Positions 6,871 through 19,351 of a DNA stretch of 64,000 bases are shown piece by piece. Origin of the DNA: Pseudomonas matsuisoli (GTDB lineage: Bacteria > Pseudomonadota > Gammaproteobacteria > Pseudomonadales > Pseudomonadaceae); NCBI RefSeq assembly GCF_014647635.1, contig NZ_BMPO01000002.1, forward strand, positions 310,001 to 374,000, given 5' to 3'. A model generated the notes under the pieces. It was given only the letters and a program-made list of their open reading frames with translations. It did not search any database and was not told the DNA's origin. Each line of letters opens with the position of its first letter. Within the stretch, counting starts at the first letter, position 1. The position numbers and the translations under genes are program-made.

Positions 6871-9474
6871 ATGGCCAAGGCACTGGACGAGTACACCCGC
6901 AAACGCAATTTTACGGCCACGCCGGAGCCATCAGGCGCCCGTAAGAGTCGCCGGCGCAACGCGGCCGATGTGGGTGAAACCCTGCAGTTCTGCATCCAGA
7001 AGCACGACGCGTCGCACCTGCATTACGACTTTCGGCTCGAACTCAACGGCGCGCTGAAAAGCTGGGCCATTCCCAAGGGGCCGTGCCTGGACCCCAAGGT
7101 CCGCCGGCTTGCCGTGCATGTGGAAGATCATCCGATCGACTACGCAACCTTCGAAGGGCATATCCCTGAGGGGCATTACGGCGCCGGTGATGTCATCGTA
7201 TGGGACCGCGGCATCTGGACGCCCCAGGGCGATCCGAACGAAGGCTATGAGAAGGGCAAGCTCAAATTTGCCCTTGATGGTGAGAAGCTGAGCGGCGCCT
7301 GGAATCTTGTGCGCACGAAGATGGCGGGCAAGAAGGAACAGTGGTTCCTGATCAAATCCAAGGATGCCGCAGCCCGACCCGAAGCAGACTACGACGTCCT
7401 CGAAGACAAGCCCGACAGTGTCTTGAGCGAACGTACCTTGACGCCGCGCGCGCGGGGTAAATCGCGTAAAGCGGACGTCGATACGTCAACGCCGGTGAAG
7501 GCGCCGGCTCGCCGCCGCAGTAAACGGGGCGAGCCCACGGCATTGGAGGGCGCAAAAAAAGCCAAGTTACCCGAGACCTTCGCCCCGCAATTGGCGACGC
7601 TGGTGGAATCAGCGCCTGAGGGTGATTGGCGCTATGAGATCAAATTCGATGGCTACCGGATTTTGGCCAGGATTCGAAATGGTGAGGTCCGGTTGTTCAC
7701 CCGCAACGGTCATGACTGGACGGACAAGATGCCGCGCCAGGCCGAAGCGATCGCCGCATTGGGACTGACGGAAGGATGGCTGGACGGCGAAGTGGTGGTT
7801 GCCGATGAGGAGGGGCTGCCTGATTTTCAGGCGTTGCAGAACGCCTTCGAGGCGAACCGAAGCGAGCGCATTCTTTACTACCTCTTCGACGCCCCTTACC
7901 TGAATGGCATGGATCTGCGCCGGGTATCGCTCGAGCAGCGGCGCACTGCGCTTGCGGAAGTCTTGAATGCTAACGATAGCGCGCTGCTCCGGTATTCGGA
8001 TGACTTTGCAGAAGACGCCCAGAGCATGCTGACGAGCGCGTGCCAGATGAAGCTTGAGGGTTTGATCGGCAAGCGAGCGGGAAGCGCCTACACCTCTCGG
8101 CGCAGCAGCAGTTGGATCAAGATCAAGTGCCAAAACCGGCAGGAATTCGTGGTGGTCGGCTATACCGAACCGAAGGGGGCACGCAGCGGATTTGGCGCGT
8201 TACTGCTGGCGTTGCATGACGACGACAGCGGCGAATTACTCTATGCGGGCAAGGTCGGCACGGGGTTCAATGAGGACACACTGAAGACACTCCTGCAGCA
8301 ACTCAAACCATTGGAAACCGCTCGCGCACCATTATCGAACCCGCCCAAGGGCGCCGAGGCGCGCGGCGTTCATTGGCTCAAGCCTGAACTGCTCTGTGAA
8401 GTTGCGTTCGCCCAGATGACGCGCGAAGGCATCGTGCGGCATTCGGTTTTTCACGGACTTCGCGACGATAAGCCGGCGAAGCGCATTGGGAAGGAGGCGC
8501 CCAAGCGTGCGGATTCAGTTGCGGCTGAGGATGCACGGGGTAAATCGGCGGCATCGAAAAGTAACGCCCAAAAAGGGCCGCGGGCAACCGACGTCGAAGG
8601 CATTCGGATCAGCCATCCCGATCGTGTCATCGACAAGACTTCCGGCGGCACGAAGCTGGACATTGCTCGCTATTACGCAGAGATGGCGCCGTGGATGTCT
8701 CCCGAGATGAGCAAACGGCCGGTTGCGTTGGTGCGGGCGCCCGATGGGATCGAAGGTGAGTTGTTCTTCCAAAAACACGCAGACCGACGTGCCATGCCGC
8801 ACGTTGGGCAGGTCAAGGACGTAAGCGAGCCGAAGCCGTTGTTTCTCGTTGATAACGCCAAAGCCTTGGTCGGCGCCGCGCAAATGGGCGTGGTGGAGGT
8901 CCATGGTTGGAACGCGACGGTGCCGAAACTCGATAAACCTGATCGCTTCGTCCTGGATCTCGACCCGGATCCTGCACTGCCTTGGAAGCACATGATTGAA
9001 GCCACGCAGCTGACACTGACGCTGCTGGATGAGCTTGGGCTACGGGCGTACATAAAAACCAGTGGCGGGAAGGGCATGCACATCGTCGTGCCTCTTTCGC
9101 GGCGGCAGGAATGGGATGCGGTCAAGGATTTCACCAAGGCAATTGCTCAGCACATGGCGGATGTGATGCCTGCGCGTTTTTCGGCTGTGAGTGGTCCGAA
9201 GAACCGGGTGGGCAAGATTTTCATCGATTACCTGCGCAACGGGCGCGGCGCCACGTCGGTGGCGGCGTATTCGGTGCGCGCGCGTGAAGGGCTGCCGGTG
9301 TCGGTACCGATCTATCGTGACGAGCTAGAGGACCTTAAAGGCGCCAATCAGTGGACGGTCCGAAATGTCGCCGAGCGCCTGGCTGCGTTAGGCGATGACG
9401 ATCCCTGGGCAGAAATGGGGTCGGTCAAGCAGACCATCACGGTGAAGATGCGTAAGCAGTTGGGTATGAGGTAA
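6871..9474 (+). CDS. ligD: ATP-dependent DNA ligase D, multidomain NHEJ enzyme
   Basis: An 867-residue LigD that processes and seals double-strand breaks with Ku. Domain order is that of Pseudomonas LigD. The N-terminal 3'-phosphoesterase (about 30-170) has the His/Asp metal motif HDASHLHYDFRLE. A basic linker precedes the ATP-dependent ligase (about 235-540), whose motif I is EIKFDGYR with nucleotidyl lysine K258. A second Lys/Ala-rich linker precedes the primase-like polymerase (about 565-860), with the DLD catalytic pair D696/D698 and SGGKGMHIVVPL. Length fits the family (P. aeruginosa LigD about 840). It begins 78 bases after the LysM gene on the same strand, and its ribosome site is the CGAGG at 6853-6857. 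The partner ku lies about 35 kb to the right. Confidence 0.97.
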   Translation: MAKALDEYTRKRNFTATPEPSGARKSRRRNAADVGETLQFCIQKHDASHLHYDFRLELNGALKSWAIPKGPCLDPKVRRLAVHVEDHPIDYATFEGHIPEGHYGAGDVIVWDRGIWTPQGDPNEGYEKGKLKFALDGEKLSGAWNLVRTKMAGKKEQWFLIKSKDAAARPEADYDVLEDKPDSVLSERTLTPRARGKSRKADVDTSTPVKAPARRRSKRGEPTALEGAKKAKLPETFAPQLATLVESAPEGDWRYEIKFDGYRILARIRNGEVRLFTRNGHDWTDKMPRQAEAIAALGLTEGWLDGEVVVADEEGLPDFQALQNAFEANRSERILYYLFDAPYLNGMDLRRVSLEQRRTALAEVLNANDSALLRYSDDFAEDAQSMLTSACQMKLEGLIGKRAGSAYTSRRSSSWIKIKCQNRQEFVVVGYTEPKGARSGFGALLLALHDDDSGELLYAGKVGTGFNEDTLKTLLQQLKPLETARAPLSNPPKGAEARGVHWLKPELLCEVAFAQMTREGIVRHSVFHGLRDDKPAKRIGKEAPKRADSVAAEDARGKSAASKSNAQKGPRATDVEGIRISHPDRVIDKTSGGTKLDIARYYAEMAPWMSPEMSKRPVALVRAPDGIEGELFFQKHADRRAMPHVGQVKDVSEPKPLFLVDNAKALVGAAQMGVVEVHGWNATVPKLDKPDRFVLDLDPDPALPWKHMIEATQLTLTLLDELGLRAYIKTSGGKGMHIVVPLSRRQEWDAVKDFTKAIAQHMADVMPARFSAVSGPKNRVGKIFIDYLRNGRGATSVAAYSVRAREGLPVSVPIYRDELEDLKGANQWTVRNVAERLAALGDDDPWAEMGSVKQTITVKMRKQLGMR

Positions 9475-9520
9475 GTGGTTGTGGTTTGCCGTGCGAGTGG
9501 CAGGGTATTCGTTTGTTATG

Positions 9521-9600
9521 GGAGAACCTGGGGCGGCTTTCGCCGCCTTCGCGACTTTAGTCGCGAAGGCGACCCCAGGGTCGCCCCGGGGTACAGAGCG
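9521..9600. repeat. Nested palindromes between ligD and the LprI-family gene
   Basis: Three inverted repeats occur in tandem: GGCGGC-TTTC-GCCGCC, TTCGCGAC-TTTA-GTCGCGAA and an outer CTGGGG...CCCCAG pair. They sit between convergent genes and may work as a bidirectional terminator or REP-type element. There is no T-tract, so intrinsic termination is uncertain. Confidence 0.6.
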
Positions 9601-9993
9601 TCAACGTGGGCAGGCCAGATCGCCTTCGGGGCATTCTGTTTTTGCTTTCAAGACTTCGGTACGTTCGCGCGTCAGCGCGGCCAGGCAGCCGTTTCGAACC
9701 ATCGGTTGTGCGGAACCGCCTTCAACGGCGGACGCCTGGAATTCGCACTCTGCATCACGAAACGCGATCCAGGCCCGTTGTGCTTTACGCAATCCGGCTT
9801 GGCTTTCCTTGCCAAGATTGGCCCGGTAACTGCGATAGACATCGTTCAATGCCTTGTCCGCGGTCTGGTACGCCTGCGCGGTGCAAGCGTTGAGTTCACT
9901 CTGGGTGCGAGCATTTGGGCATGGATCCTCGTTCGCCAAGGCGGCGCCACTCAAGCCAAAGACCAAGACAGCGATGAAAGTGGGTTTGATCAT
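9601..9993 (-). CDS. LprI-family (DUF1311) secreted protein
   Basis: A 130-residue protein with a Sec signal peptide (MIKPTFIAVLVFGLSGAALA, cleavage near residue 20). The mature part has the LprI/DUF1311 signature: Cys pairs (DPCPNARTQSELNAC), then KALNDVYRSY and AQRAWIAFRDAEC. Members include mycobacterial LprI, a lysozyme inhibitor, and many periplasmic proteins of unknown role. Six cysteines in the mature protein suggest disulfides in the periplasm. It starts 21 bases after the hydroxybutyrate dehydrogenase gene on the same strand and may be its second cistron. Lysozyme inhibition is family knowledge and is not shown here. Confidence 0.85.
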   Translation of the reverse strand: MIKPTFIAVLVFGLSGAALANEDPCPNARTQSELNACTAQAYQTADKALNDVYRSYRANLGKESQAGLRKAQRAWIAFRDAECEFQASAVEGGSAQPMVRNGCLAALTRERTEVLKAKTECPEGDLACPR

Positions 9994-10014
9994 GGGTACT
10001 CCGTAAAAGGGAAA

Positions 10015-10785
10015 CTAACGCGCGGTCCAGCCACCATCGATGCTCCAGGCAGCGCCGCGCACTTGTACGGCGGCGTCGCTGCAGAGAAAGAGGGCAAGCT
10101 CACCTAGCTGTTCCGGGGTGACGAATTCCACCGAGGGATGCTTTTCAGCGAGCAACTCACGCTTGGCGCGTTCCAGGTCGCCGTGTGGTTCGGCCAATTT
10201 GTCGATTTGCTTTTGCACGAGAGGGGTCAACACCCAGCCCGGGCAAATGGCGTTGCACGTCACGCCCGTTGTGGCGGTTTCGAGCGCAGTCGCTTTGGTG
10301 AGACCGACGACGCCATGTTTGGCAGCCACATACGCGGACTTTCCTGCAGAAGCGACGAGGCCATGCGCGGAGGCAATATTGATGATGCGCCCCCAATTGC
10401 GCTCTAGCATGCCAGGCAAAGCGAGCCGCGAGGTATGAAAAACCGCGGTGAGGTTGAGGGCGATGACGGCGTCCCAGCGCTCCACGGGAAATTCGATCAC
10501 GGGCGCCACGTGCTGGATGCCCGCGTTGTTCACGAGAATGTCGACGCCGCCCAGCTCACGCTCGGCGTAGGACTGCATGTCAGCAATTTCATCCGGCTTG
10601 GAAAGGTCGGCGCCGTGGTGCAGCACCTTCACACCGTGTTTGGACACGCGCTCACGCGCGGCCTCGATGTCGCCAAAACCGTTGAGTAGCACCTGTGCGC
10701 CCGAGGCGGCCAACCGCTCTGCAATGCCCAACCCGATACCGCTGGTCGAACCCGTAACGAGCGCTGTTTTTCCGTGAAGTGTCAT
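10015..10785 (-). CDS. hbdH: D-3-hydroxybutyrate dehydrogenase
   Basis: A 256-residue short-chain dehydrogenase oxidising (R)-3-hydroxybutyrate to acetoacetate with NAD+, in ketone-body and PHB breakdown. Visible are the cofactor motif TGSTSGIG at residues 11-18, NNAG near 87, the catalytic Ser, and Tyr-x3-Lys in SAYVAAKHG. The C-terminus WSIDGGWTAR is typical of this subfamily, as are the residues PGWVLTPLV around the substrate lid. The ribosome site AAGGA is preceded by an A-rich run containing AACAAAAA, a possible Crc/Hfq motif. It is usually linked to acetoacetate metabolism, but no such partner is seen here. Confidence 0.92.
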   Translation of the reverse strand: MTLHGKTALVTGSTSGIGLGIAERLAASGAQVLLNGFGDIEAARERVSKHGVKVLHHGADLSKPDEIADMQSYAERELGGVDILVNNAGIQHVAPVIEFPVERWDAVIALNLTAVFHTSRLALPGMLERNWGRIINIASAHGLVASAGKSAYVAAKHGVVGLTKATALETATTGVTCNAICPGWVLTPLVQKQIDKLAEPHGDLERAKRELLAEKHPSVEFVTPEQLGELALFLCSDAAVQVRGAAWSIDGGWTAR

Positions 10786-10789
10786 CGTG

Positions 10790-10806
10790 GTTGTCCTTTT
10801 TTGTTA
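10790..10806 (-). promoter_or_regulatory. Candidate Crc/Hfq CA motif at the hbdH ribosome site
   Basis: On the minus strand the hbdH leader reads AACAAAAAAGGACAACC, which fits AAnAAnAA and overlaps the Shine-Dalgarno sequence. Hfq/Crc binding to such A-rich motifs represses translation of catabolic mRNAs in pseudomonads. The motif is short and A-rich, so chance occurrence is possible. Confidence 0.3.
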
Positions 10807-10896
10807 TGGAACCGGCTACCGCCTTATGAGTAGGTACCGCGCCGGGCGTTCCACTTCAGTGATAGGCTCGGTGCAAATCCGCCGAGTGTTGAAACG

Positions 10897-11316
10897 ATGC
10901 GAAATTGCCTGTGCCTGGTGCTTGCTGGCTGTGCGTTTGCCGCGATGGCTCATGCAGAGCCACCGCTTACGGAAATGACGATAGGCAATGAGCGACTGAA
11001 TGTCGAAGTCGCCGTCGATGCTGCGGCCCGTCAACTTGGGCTGATGTATCGGAAGGAACTGCCCGAGGACCGGGGGATGTTGTTTCGCTTTGCTGACGCA
11101 GGCGTGCACTGCATGTGGATGAAGAACACTTACATTCCACTGACCGCCGCGTTCCTGGACGAGGAAGGGCGCATCGTCGACCTCATCGATCTCGAGCCGG
11201 AAAGCACGGAGACCCGTTGCAGTAGCGCACCCGCGCGCTATGCGATCGAGGTGAATCAGGGATGGTTCGAGAAACACGGAATCGAGAAGGGCGCGCGGGT
11301 GGAGGGGCTGCGTTGA
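10897..11316 (+). CDS. DUF192 family periplasmic protein
   Basis: A 139-residue protein with a signal peptide (MRNCLCLVLAGCAFAAMAHA). The DUF192 fold follows, marked by QLGLMYRKELPEDRGMLFRF, the strongly conserved MWMKNTYIPL, and VDLIDLEPEST, ending with GWFEKHGIEKGARV. The function of the family is unknown; the fold is a small beta barrel often found exported. It is divergent from hbdH across about 110 bases, and its ribosome site is weak. The sequence is complete and ordinary for the family. Confidence 0.88.
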   Translation: MRNCLCLVLAGCAFAAMAHAEPPLTEMTIGNERLNVEVAVDAAARQLGLMYRKELPEDRGMLFRFADAGVHCMWMKNTYIPLTAAFLDEEGRIVDLIDLEPESTETRCSSAPARYAIEVNQGWFEKHGIEKGARVEGLR

Positions 11317-11362
11317 CGCTTTGGATATTCGTGCAACGAGCCGATTGCAGCCCGGCTCAGCC

Positions 11363-11520
11363 ACACATCCCTGTAGGGGCGGCCGGGCGGCGATCCGTGG
11401 GGCGGCCATCCGCTTTAGTCGCGAAGGCGAGCACCGCTCGCCCCAAGTTCAGCCTGCACCACTGCGTTGAAACCATTACACAAAAGCGATCGCCAGCAAG
11501 CTGGCTCCTACAAAAAACAG
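11363..11520. repeat. REP-type palindromes downstream of mtlY
   Basis: The 250-base gap between the DUF192 gene and mtlY holds palindromic fragments: GGGGCGGCC...GGCGATCC, TTTAGTCGCGAAGGCGAGCACCGCTCGCCCC, and at 11485-11515 a REP core (CGCCAGCAAGCTGGCTCCTACA). They lie between converging transcription units. No coding sequence or T-rich terminator was seen. Confidence 0.7.
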
Positions 11521-11566
11521 GTGTCGCAGCCGTCCGGGCAGGACCCACGGTTGGCTCCTGCACCTG

Positions 11567-13072
<1,506 letters not shown>

Positions 13073-13139
13073 ATCGTTCACCTATCTGGTCGATCGCGGA
13101 TGAGAGCAGTTACGGTGGAAGCCAATTCGGGAATTGTCG

Positions 13140-13395
13140 TAAATGCGGTGTTTCGGCAGGCATTGTAGGGGCGACCTTCAGTCGCCTTGGCGGGTAAAGC
13201 GGATGGCCGCCCCGCGGATCGCCTTCCGGTCGTCCGTAGAGGTGGCGGTATCGGCGGATTGCTCTGGTGGAAAAGGCTTCGCCGTTTTCCACCCTACGGT
13301 TCTAGTCGCGTGCTCCGTGCACTATCGCGGGCATGGCCCGCTCCCACGGATGAAAAAGCGATTCGCTGTGGGAGCGCGCCATGCGTTCGACATTG
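13140..13395. repeat. Gap between tal and mtlY filled with REP-like palindromes
   Basis: This gap of about 350 bases has no credible gene. It holds at least three inverted repeats: GGGGCGACC-TTCAGTCGCC near 13168, GTGGAAAAGGC-TTCG-CCGTTTTCCAC near 13267, and CGCGGGCATGGCCCGCTCCCAC with a partner GTGGGAGCGCGCCATGCG around 13327-13385. They break the mtl operon before mtlY. Confidence 0.75.
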
Positions 13396-13419
13396 GCGTA
13401 CTCCCATGCCCATATGAAC

Positions 13420-14379
13420 TTAAACGCCCAGCCGCTCGGCGATCAGCTTTTCCAATTTCATCTGATCGGCATTGAACGTGCGAATGCCCTCGGCAAGCTT
13501 TTCGGTCGCCATGGGGTCTTCGTTCATCTGCCAACGGAACTCGGCTTCGGTCAACGCGGCCGGGCGCGGCGCGCGTTCGCCGTTATCCTTAAGGCGTACG
13601 GTCAGCTCGCCTTCGCGGCCCTGCAACTCCTGCAGGAGTGCGGGGCTGATGGTCAGACGATCACAACCTGCCAGGGCGATGATCTCGTCGATGTTGCGGA
13701 AGCTCGCACCCATGACGACGGTCGGGTATTCATGGCGCTTGAAGAACGCATGGATCGCACTGACCGACTGCACGCCGGGTTCTTCTTCACCGGTGTATTT
13801 ACGCGAGCTGTCCTGCTTCACGTACCAATCGAGGATGCGGCCTACGAACGGTGAGATGAGGAACGCGCCCGCTTCGGCGCAAGCACGCGCCTGGGCCATG
13901 TTGAAGATCAGGGTCAGGTTACAGTTGATTCCGCGGCTTTCCAGTACGCGCGCGGCCTGGATGCCTTCCCAGGTCGCCGCGATCTTGATCAACACGCGGC
14001 CCGTATCGACGCCCAGCGCCTTGTAGTGCTCGATCAGCTCTTCTGCCTTGGCTAGCGTCGCATCGCGGTCGAAGGAAAGCGCAGCAGGCACTTCAGTCGA
14101 GACCTTGCCCGGTACGGATTTCAGGATTTCCGCCCCCATCAGTACTGCAAGGCGATCGCAGGCTTTGCTCACGGCCTCTTCCGACGAGGCACTGTTCTGC
14201 TTGGCCCAATCGAGGACCTGCTCGACCTGCGCGGGATAATGTCCGGCTTGGATAGCCTTGAGCACGAGGGATGGGTTGGTGGTGGCGTCTTCCGGATGGA
14301 AGCGCTCGATCGCCTCCAGCTCCCCGGTATCGGCAACGACCAGGGTATGACGCTTGAGCTGTTCGAGCAGCGTGGGCAT
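13420..14379 (-). CDS. tal: Transaldolase
   Basis: A 319-residue class I transaldolase (TalB type) moving a dihydroxyacetone unit between sedoheptulose-7-P/glyceraldehyde-3-P and erythrose-4-P/fructose-6-P in the non-oxidative pentose phosphate pathway. The Schiff-base lysine is K132 in [24 protein letters not shown] near 33-38 and [11 protein letters not shown] are also present. The frame is open upstream to 14505, but the ATG at 14379 with GAAGGAG in front gives the family N-terminus ([10 protein letters not shown]). It sits between mtlD and mtlY, 89 bases after mtlD, an unusual insertion that links pentulose-5-P made by MtlY to central metabolism. Confidence 0.95.
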   Translation of the reverse strand: MPTLLEQLKRHTLVVADTGELEAIERFHPEDATTNPSLVLKAIQAGHYPAQVEQVLDWAKQNSASSEEAVSKACDRLAVLMGAEILKSVPGKVSTEVPAALSFDRDATLAKAEELIEHYKALGVDTGRVLIKIAATWEGIQAARVLESRGINCNLTLIFNMAQARACAEAGAFLISPFVGRILDWYVKQDSSRKYTGEEEPGVQSVSAIHAFFKRHEYPTVVMGASFRNIDEIIALAGCDRLTISPALLQELQGREGELTVRLKDNGERAPRPAALTEAEFRWQMNEDPMATEKLAEGIRTFNADQMKLEKLIAERLGV

Positions 14380-14467
14380 GTGAAATCTCCTTCGTGTAGG
14401 GCGAACCAGAATTGGACCCGCCGGATATGCGTAGCGGTATGCGATTGTGCCACGCCCGGCGTGTCTG

Positions 14468-15943
14468 TCACTCAGCCAGCAGGCGTTCGAGCGTTGCTGA
14501 GACACCGTGAGTACGCAGGCTGTTCAGGTTGCGTTCGAACGATGCGACAAATGCGTCGCTCGAGGGAATTCTGCGCCCAAAAATATCGTCCGCCCCCAAC
14601 AGCCGGGCCGTTACCCCTGCATCATCAGCCACCAAGGATTGGCAAAACGCGAGGCGCGGATCGAGCATGCGATACGCGCTGCCGTGTTCGTCCTTGCCCT
14701 TGAGGTAATGCGCCCATGCCGCGACCACCAATGATGCGCGGTCCAGCGTTTTGCCGTCCTGGATCAACCGGTTGATCGTCGGTACCGTGAACTTTGGAAA
14801 CTTCGACGACCCATCCGAGCAGACACGCTCGAGCTGGTCCGCGATGGCCTGGTTGGAAAAGCGCTCGATGAGCGTGTCCTTGTAAGCTTCGAGGTCGATG
14901 CCCGGTACGGACGCCAGTTGCGGTGTCACATCGATGTCCATGTAGCGACGGATATAGCGCGCGATCAGCGGGTCGTTCATGGCCTCATGAACGAAGCGGT
15001 AGCCCTTGAGCGTGCCGATATAGGTGAGCGCGAGATGGCTGCCATTGAGCAGTTTGATCTTCATCTCCTCATACGGCGTCACGTCGTCAGTGAATTGGAC
15101 GCCGACCTTTTCCCAGGCAGGCCGCCCATTCACGAACTTGTCCTCCAGTACCCATTGCAGGAAAGGCTCGCAGACCACCGGCCACGCATCGTCGACGCCG
15201 TGGTCGCGGGCGAGCTGCGCTTTATGTTCGGCGCTCGTCATTGGTGTGATGCGGTCCACCATCGCATTGGGGAATGCGACGTTTTCGGCGATCCATGTGC
15301 TCATGGACGGATCGGCGAGGTCGGCGAACGCGAGCAAGGCCTTGCGGGCGACAGCGCCATTGTGGGGAAGGTTGTCGCAGGACATGACGGTAAACGGCGC
15401 GATGTCATTCGCCCGCCGCCGGGTCAGTGCTGCAAGCAGAAAGCCGAAGACGGTCTGCGGCGTGTCGGGTTGGGACAGGTCGTGCTGGATGCCGGGCAAC
15501 GCGGCGTTGAACTCGCCGGTGCTGTCGTCCATGCAGTAGCCACCTTCGGTGATGGTAAGCGAGACGATGCGGATGGTGGGGTCGGCGAGTTTGTCGATGA
15601 GCTCTGCGGGAGAATCCTGCGACAGCAGCATGTCGCCGATAACCCCGATCACGCGCACCTCGGTGTCCGGATCGTCACTCAGTTCCATCATGGTGTAGAG
15701 GTAGTCCTGACCCGCAAGCGCATCGCGCATGCCTGCGTCTTCCGGACGTAAACCCACGCCACAGATGCCCCAGTCGAGGTCTTCGCCGGCGTTCATCAGC
15801 GTCTCGGTGTAGATCGCTTCGTGAGCGCGGTGGAAGCCGCCCACGCCGATGTGCGCGATGCCTTGTTTGCGCGCGTTCAGGTCGTAGGCCGGTTTCGCAA
15901 TATGTGTAGCGAGCGTTGGCAGGTTTTGCTGATTCAGTTTCAT
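14468..15943 (-). CDS. mtlD: Mannitol/arabitol 2-dehydrogenase
   Basis: A 491-residue long-chain, zinc-independent polyol dehydrogenase that oxidises D-mannitol to fructose and D-arabitol to xylulose with NAD+. Visible are the Rossmann start ([17 protein letters not shown]) and the catalytic Lys/Asn/His set in [12 protein letters not shown], which matches the active site known from P. fluorescens mannitol dehydrogenase. Length equals the family's usual 490-495. The ribosome site GAGGCACCC directly precedes ATG. The upstream gap of about 150 bases to mtlK holds two REP pairs, which may tune expression relative to the transporter genes. Confidence 0.95.
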   Translation of the reverse strand: MKLNQQNLPTLATHIAKPAYDLNARKQGIAHIGVGGFHRAHEAIYTETLMNAGEDLDWGICGVGLRPEDAGMRDALAGQDYLYTMMELSDDPDTEVRVIGVIGDMLLSQDSPAELIDKLADPTIRIVSLTITEGGYCMDDSTGEFNAALPGIQHDLSQPDTPQTVFGFLLAALTRRRANDIAPFTVMSCDNLPHNGAVARKALLAFADLADPSMSTWIAENVAFPNAMVDRITPMTSAEHKAQLARDHGVDDAWPVVCEPFLQWVLEDKFVNGRPAWEKVGVQFTDDVTPYEEMKIKLLNGSHLALTYIGTLKGYRFVHEAMNDPLIARYIRRYMDIDVTPQLASVPGIDLEAYKDTLIERFSNQAIADQLERVCSDGSSKFPKFTVPTINRLIQDGKTLDRASLVVAAWAHYLKGKDEHGSAYRMLDPRLAFCQSLVADDAGVTARLLGADDIFGRRIPSSDAFVASFERNLNSLRTHGVSATLERLLAE

Positions 15944-15978
15944 GGGTGCCTCGGCAGAATAGGTGTCGGTTGTTAGAG

Positions 15979-16096
15979 CGTATCGCCAGCAAGCTGATCG
16001 CAGCCCGGCTGGCTCCTACAACGTTCGTCGGCAGCCATCGATGACCTGTAGGAGCCAGCTTGCTGGCGATCGCTCTTTCGTAGGAGCGGGTCGTTC

Positions 16097-16100
<4 letters not shown>
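15979..16100. repeat. REP/BIME cluster between mtlK and mtlD
   Basis: Three REP-related units occur in about 120 bases: CGCCAGCAAGCTGATCGCAG with GGCTGGCTCCTACA, then TGTAGGAGCCAGCTTGCTGG in opposite orientation, then GTAGGAGCGGGTCGTTCCTAC. The first unit has the same variant arm as the right copy at about 2633-2671. They lie inside the mtl transcription unit. Confidence 0.8.
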
Positions 16101-17200
<1,100 letters not shown>

Positions 17201-17227
17201 TAGCGGCTCCTCCGAGGTCGGAAATCA

Positions 17228-18061
<834 letters not shown>

Positions 18062-18074
18062 GGCGTCACCCTCG

Positions 18075-19004
18075 TCACTGATCGGTAAGATTTTTGCCGA
18101 TCATCCTGATGAGGAAGATCGCGGCGATGTTGGCGATGACGACGGCGATCAGACCGCCCGCCGATGCCATGCCGACATCGAACTGGAGCAAGGCCTGGTT
18201 GTAGATGAGGTAGGCAAGGTTGGTGGACGCATACCCCGGGCCGCCGCTGGTCGTCGTGAAAATTTCCGCGAACAGCGAAAGCAGGAAGATCGTTTCGATC
18301 ATGATTACCACGGCGATGGGCCGGGCAAGGTGCGGCAGGGTCAGGTGCCAAAAGATGGCGATCGGGCCGGCGCCATCGAGTCGCGCCGCTTCCTTTTGCT
18401 CTTGATCCAGCGATTGCATGGCGGTCATCAGGATCAGGATCGCGAACGGCAGCCATTGCCAGGACACGATGATGATGATCGAGAGCAACGGATGCTGGGC
18501 CAGCCAGTCCACTGGCTGCGCGCCGAAGAAGCGCCACACCGCCGCGAGAATGCCGGAGACAGGGTGGAAGATGAGGTTCTTCCAGACCAGCGCGCTGACC
18601 GTAGGCATGATGAAGAACGGCGAAATCAGCAGCACGCGGACGACGCCGCGCCCACCGAAATCCGCCGCTTCGAGCAGGGCGGAGATCAACACGCCGAGCA
18701 CGACGCTGATGAAAAGCACGCTGCCCACCAGTAACAGCGTATTGATCGCTCCTGGGAAGAATCCGGGGTCGGTCAGGAAGAACGTGAAGTTCTCCAGACC
18801 AACGAACTCGTTTTCGCCCGGATACAGGAGGTTGTAGCGAATGGTCGAGAAGTAGAGGGTCATGCCCAGCGGCACGATCATCCAGATCAGGAGCAGGGCG
18901 ACCGATGGGCTCACCAGGAACCAGCCCGGCCCGATGCGGCGTTTGCGCTGGCGCGGCTGAGCCGGCGCCGGCGTGGTCGCGGTCTTGATCGTCGAGGTAG
19001 TCAT
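18075..19004 (-). CDS. mtlF: Polyol ABC transporter permease (MalF type)
   Basis: A 309-residue permease with an N-terminal cytoplasmic stretch rich in Pro, Arg and Lys, then six hydrophobic segments. The EAA loop reads KEAARLDGAGPIAIFWHLTLP. A strong AGAAGGAG site precedes the ATG. It is the first gene after a 347-base, palindrome-rich gap from mtlE, an arrangement that usually lets the binding protein be made in excess over the permeases. Confidence 0.95.
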   Translation of the reverse strand: MTTSTIKTATTPAPAQPRQRKRRIGPGWFLVSPSVALLLIWMIVPLGMTLYFSTIRYNLLYPGENEFVGLENFTFFLTDPGFFPGAINTLLLVGSVLFISVVLGVLISALLEAADFGGRGVVRVLLISPFFIMPTVSALVWKNLIFHPVSGILAAVWRFFGAQPVDWLAQHPLLSIIIIVSWQWLPFAILILMTAMQSLDQEQKEAARLDGAGPIAIFWHLTLPHLARPIAVVIMIETIFLLSLFAEIFTTTSGGPGYASTNLAYLIYNQALLQFDVGMASAGGLIAVVIANIAAIFLIRMIGKNLTDQ

Positions 19005-19032
19005 GGTGACTCCTTCTGAAATCTTTCATTCG

Positions 19033-19295
19033 TGTAGGAGCGAGCTTGCTCGCGAATGCGGGAGTCGGTTCGGCTCATATTTCAGCATTCACGACCAAGA
19101 AAATGTCGCTTGCCCCGCTCCAGAAGCGGACGTGGCTTGCACGTTGTCCGCTTGTCTAGCCTCTAAAGGCTGTTCATGGTCTTTCTCTCAACCAAACGCA
19201 TCGTGGGAGCGAGCCATGCTCGCGATGGGATTTAATCGGGCAAAGTCACAGCGGACCCTACACCGCCTCGCGGGCATGGCCCGCTCTCACAGTAG
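19033..19295. repeat. Gap between mtlE and mtlF with REP-type palindromes
   Basis: The 347-base mtlE-mtlF gap (19005-19351) has no gene. It contains TGTAGGAGCGAGCTTGCTCG at about 19034, GTGGGAGCGAGCCATGCTCG at about 19203 and CGCGGGCATGGCCCGCTCTC at about 19270. Also present is an inverted pair around AGCCTCTAAAGGCT with a distant copy TCTAAGGAGAC. These probably stabilise the upstream mtlE mRNA and reduce read-through. Confidence 0.75.
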
Positions 19296-19351
19296 GCGCT
19301 CGTTATCGGAATGCTCTAGTTCACAAGACCTTGAACAGTCTCTAAGGAGAC

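Noticed and set aside
9475..10107. 210-residue plus-strand frame after ligD
   Set aside because: It runs antisense through the LprI-family gene and across palindromes. The minus-strand protein has a signal peptide and conserved cysteines, so the plus frame is a shadow.
14918..15751. 277-residue plus-strand frame inside mtlD
   Set aside because: It is antisense to a full-length, motif-complete dehydrogenase and shows no family features.
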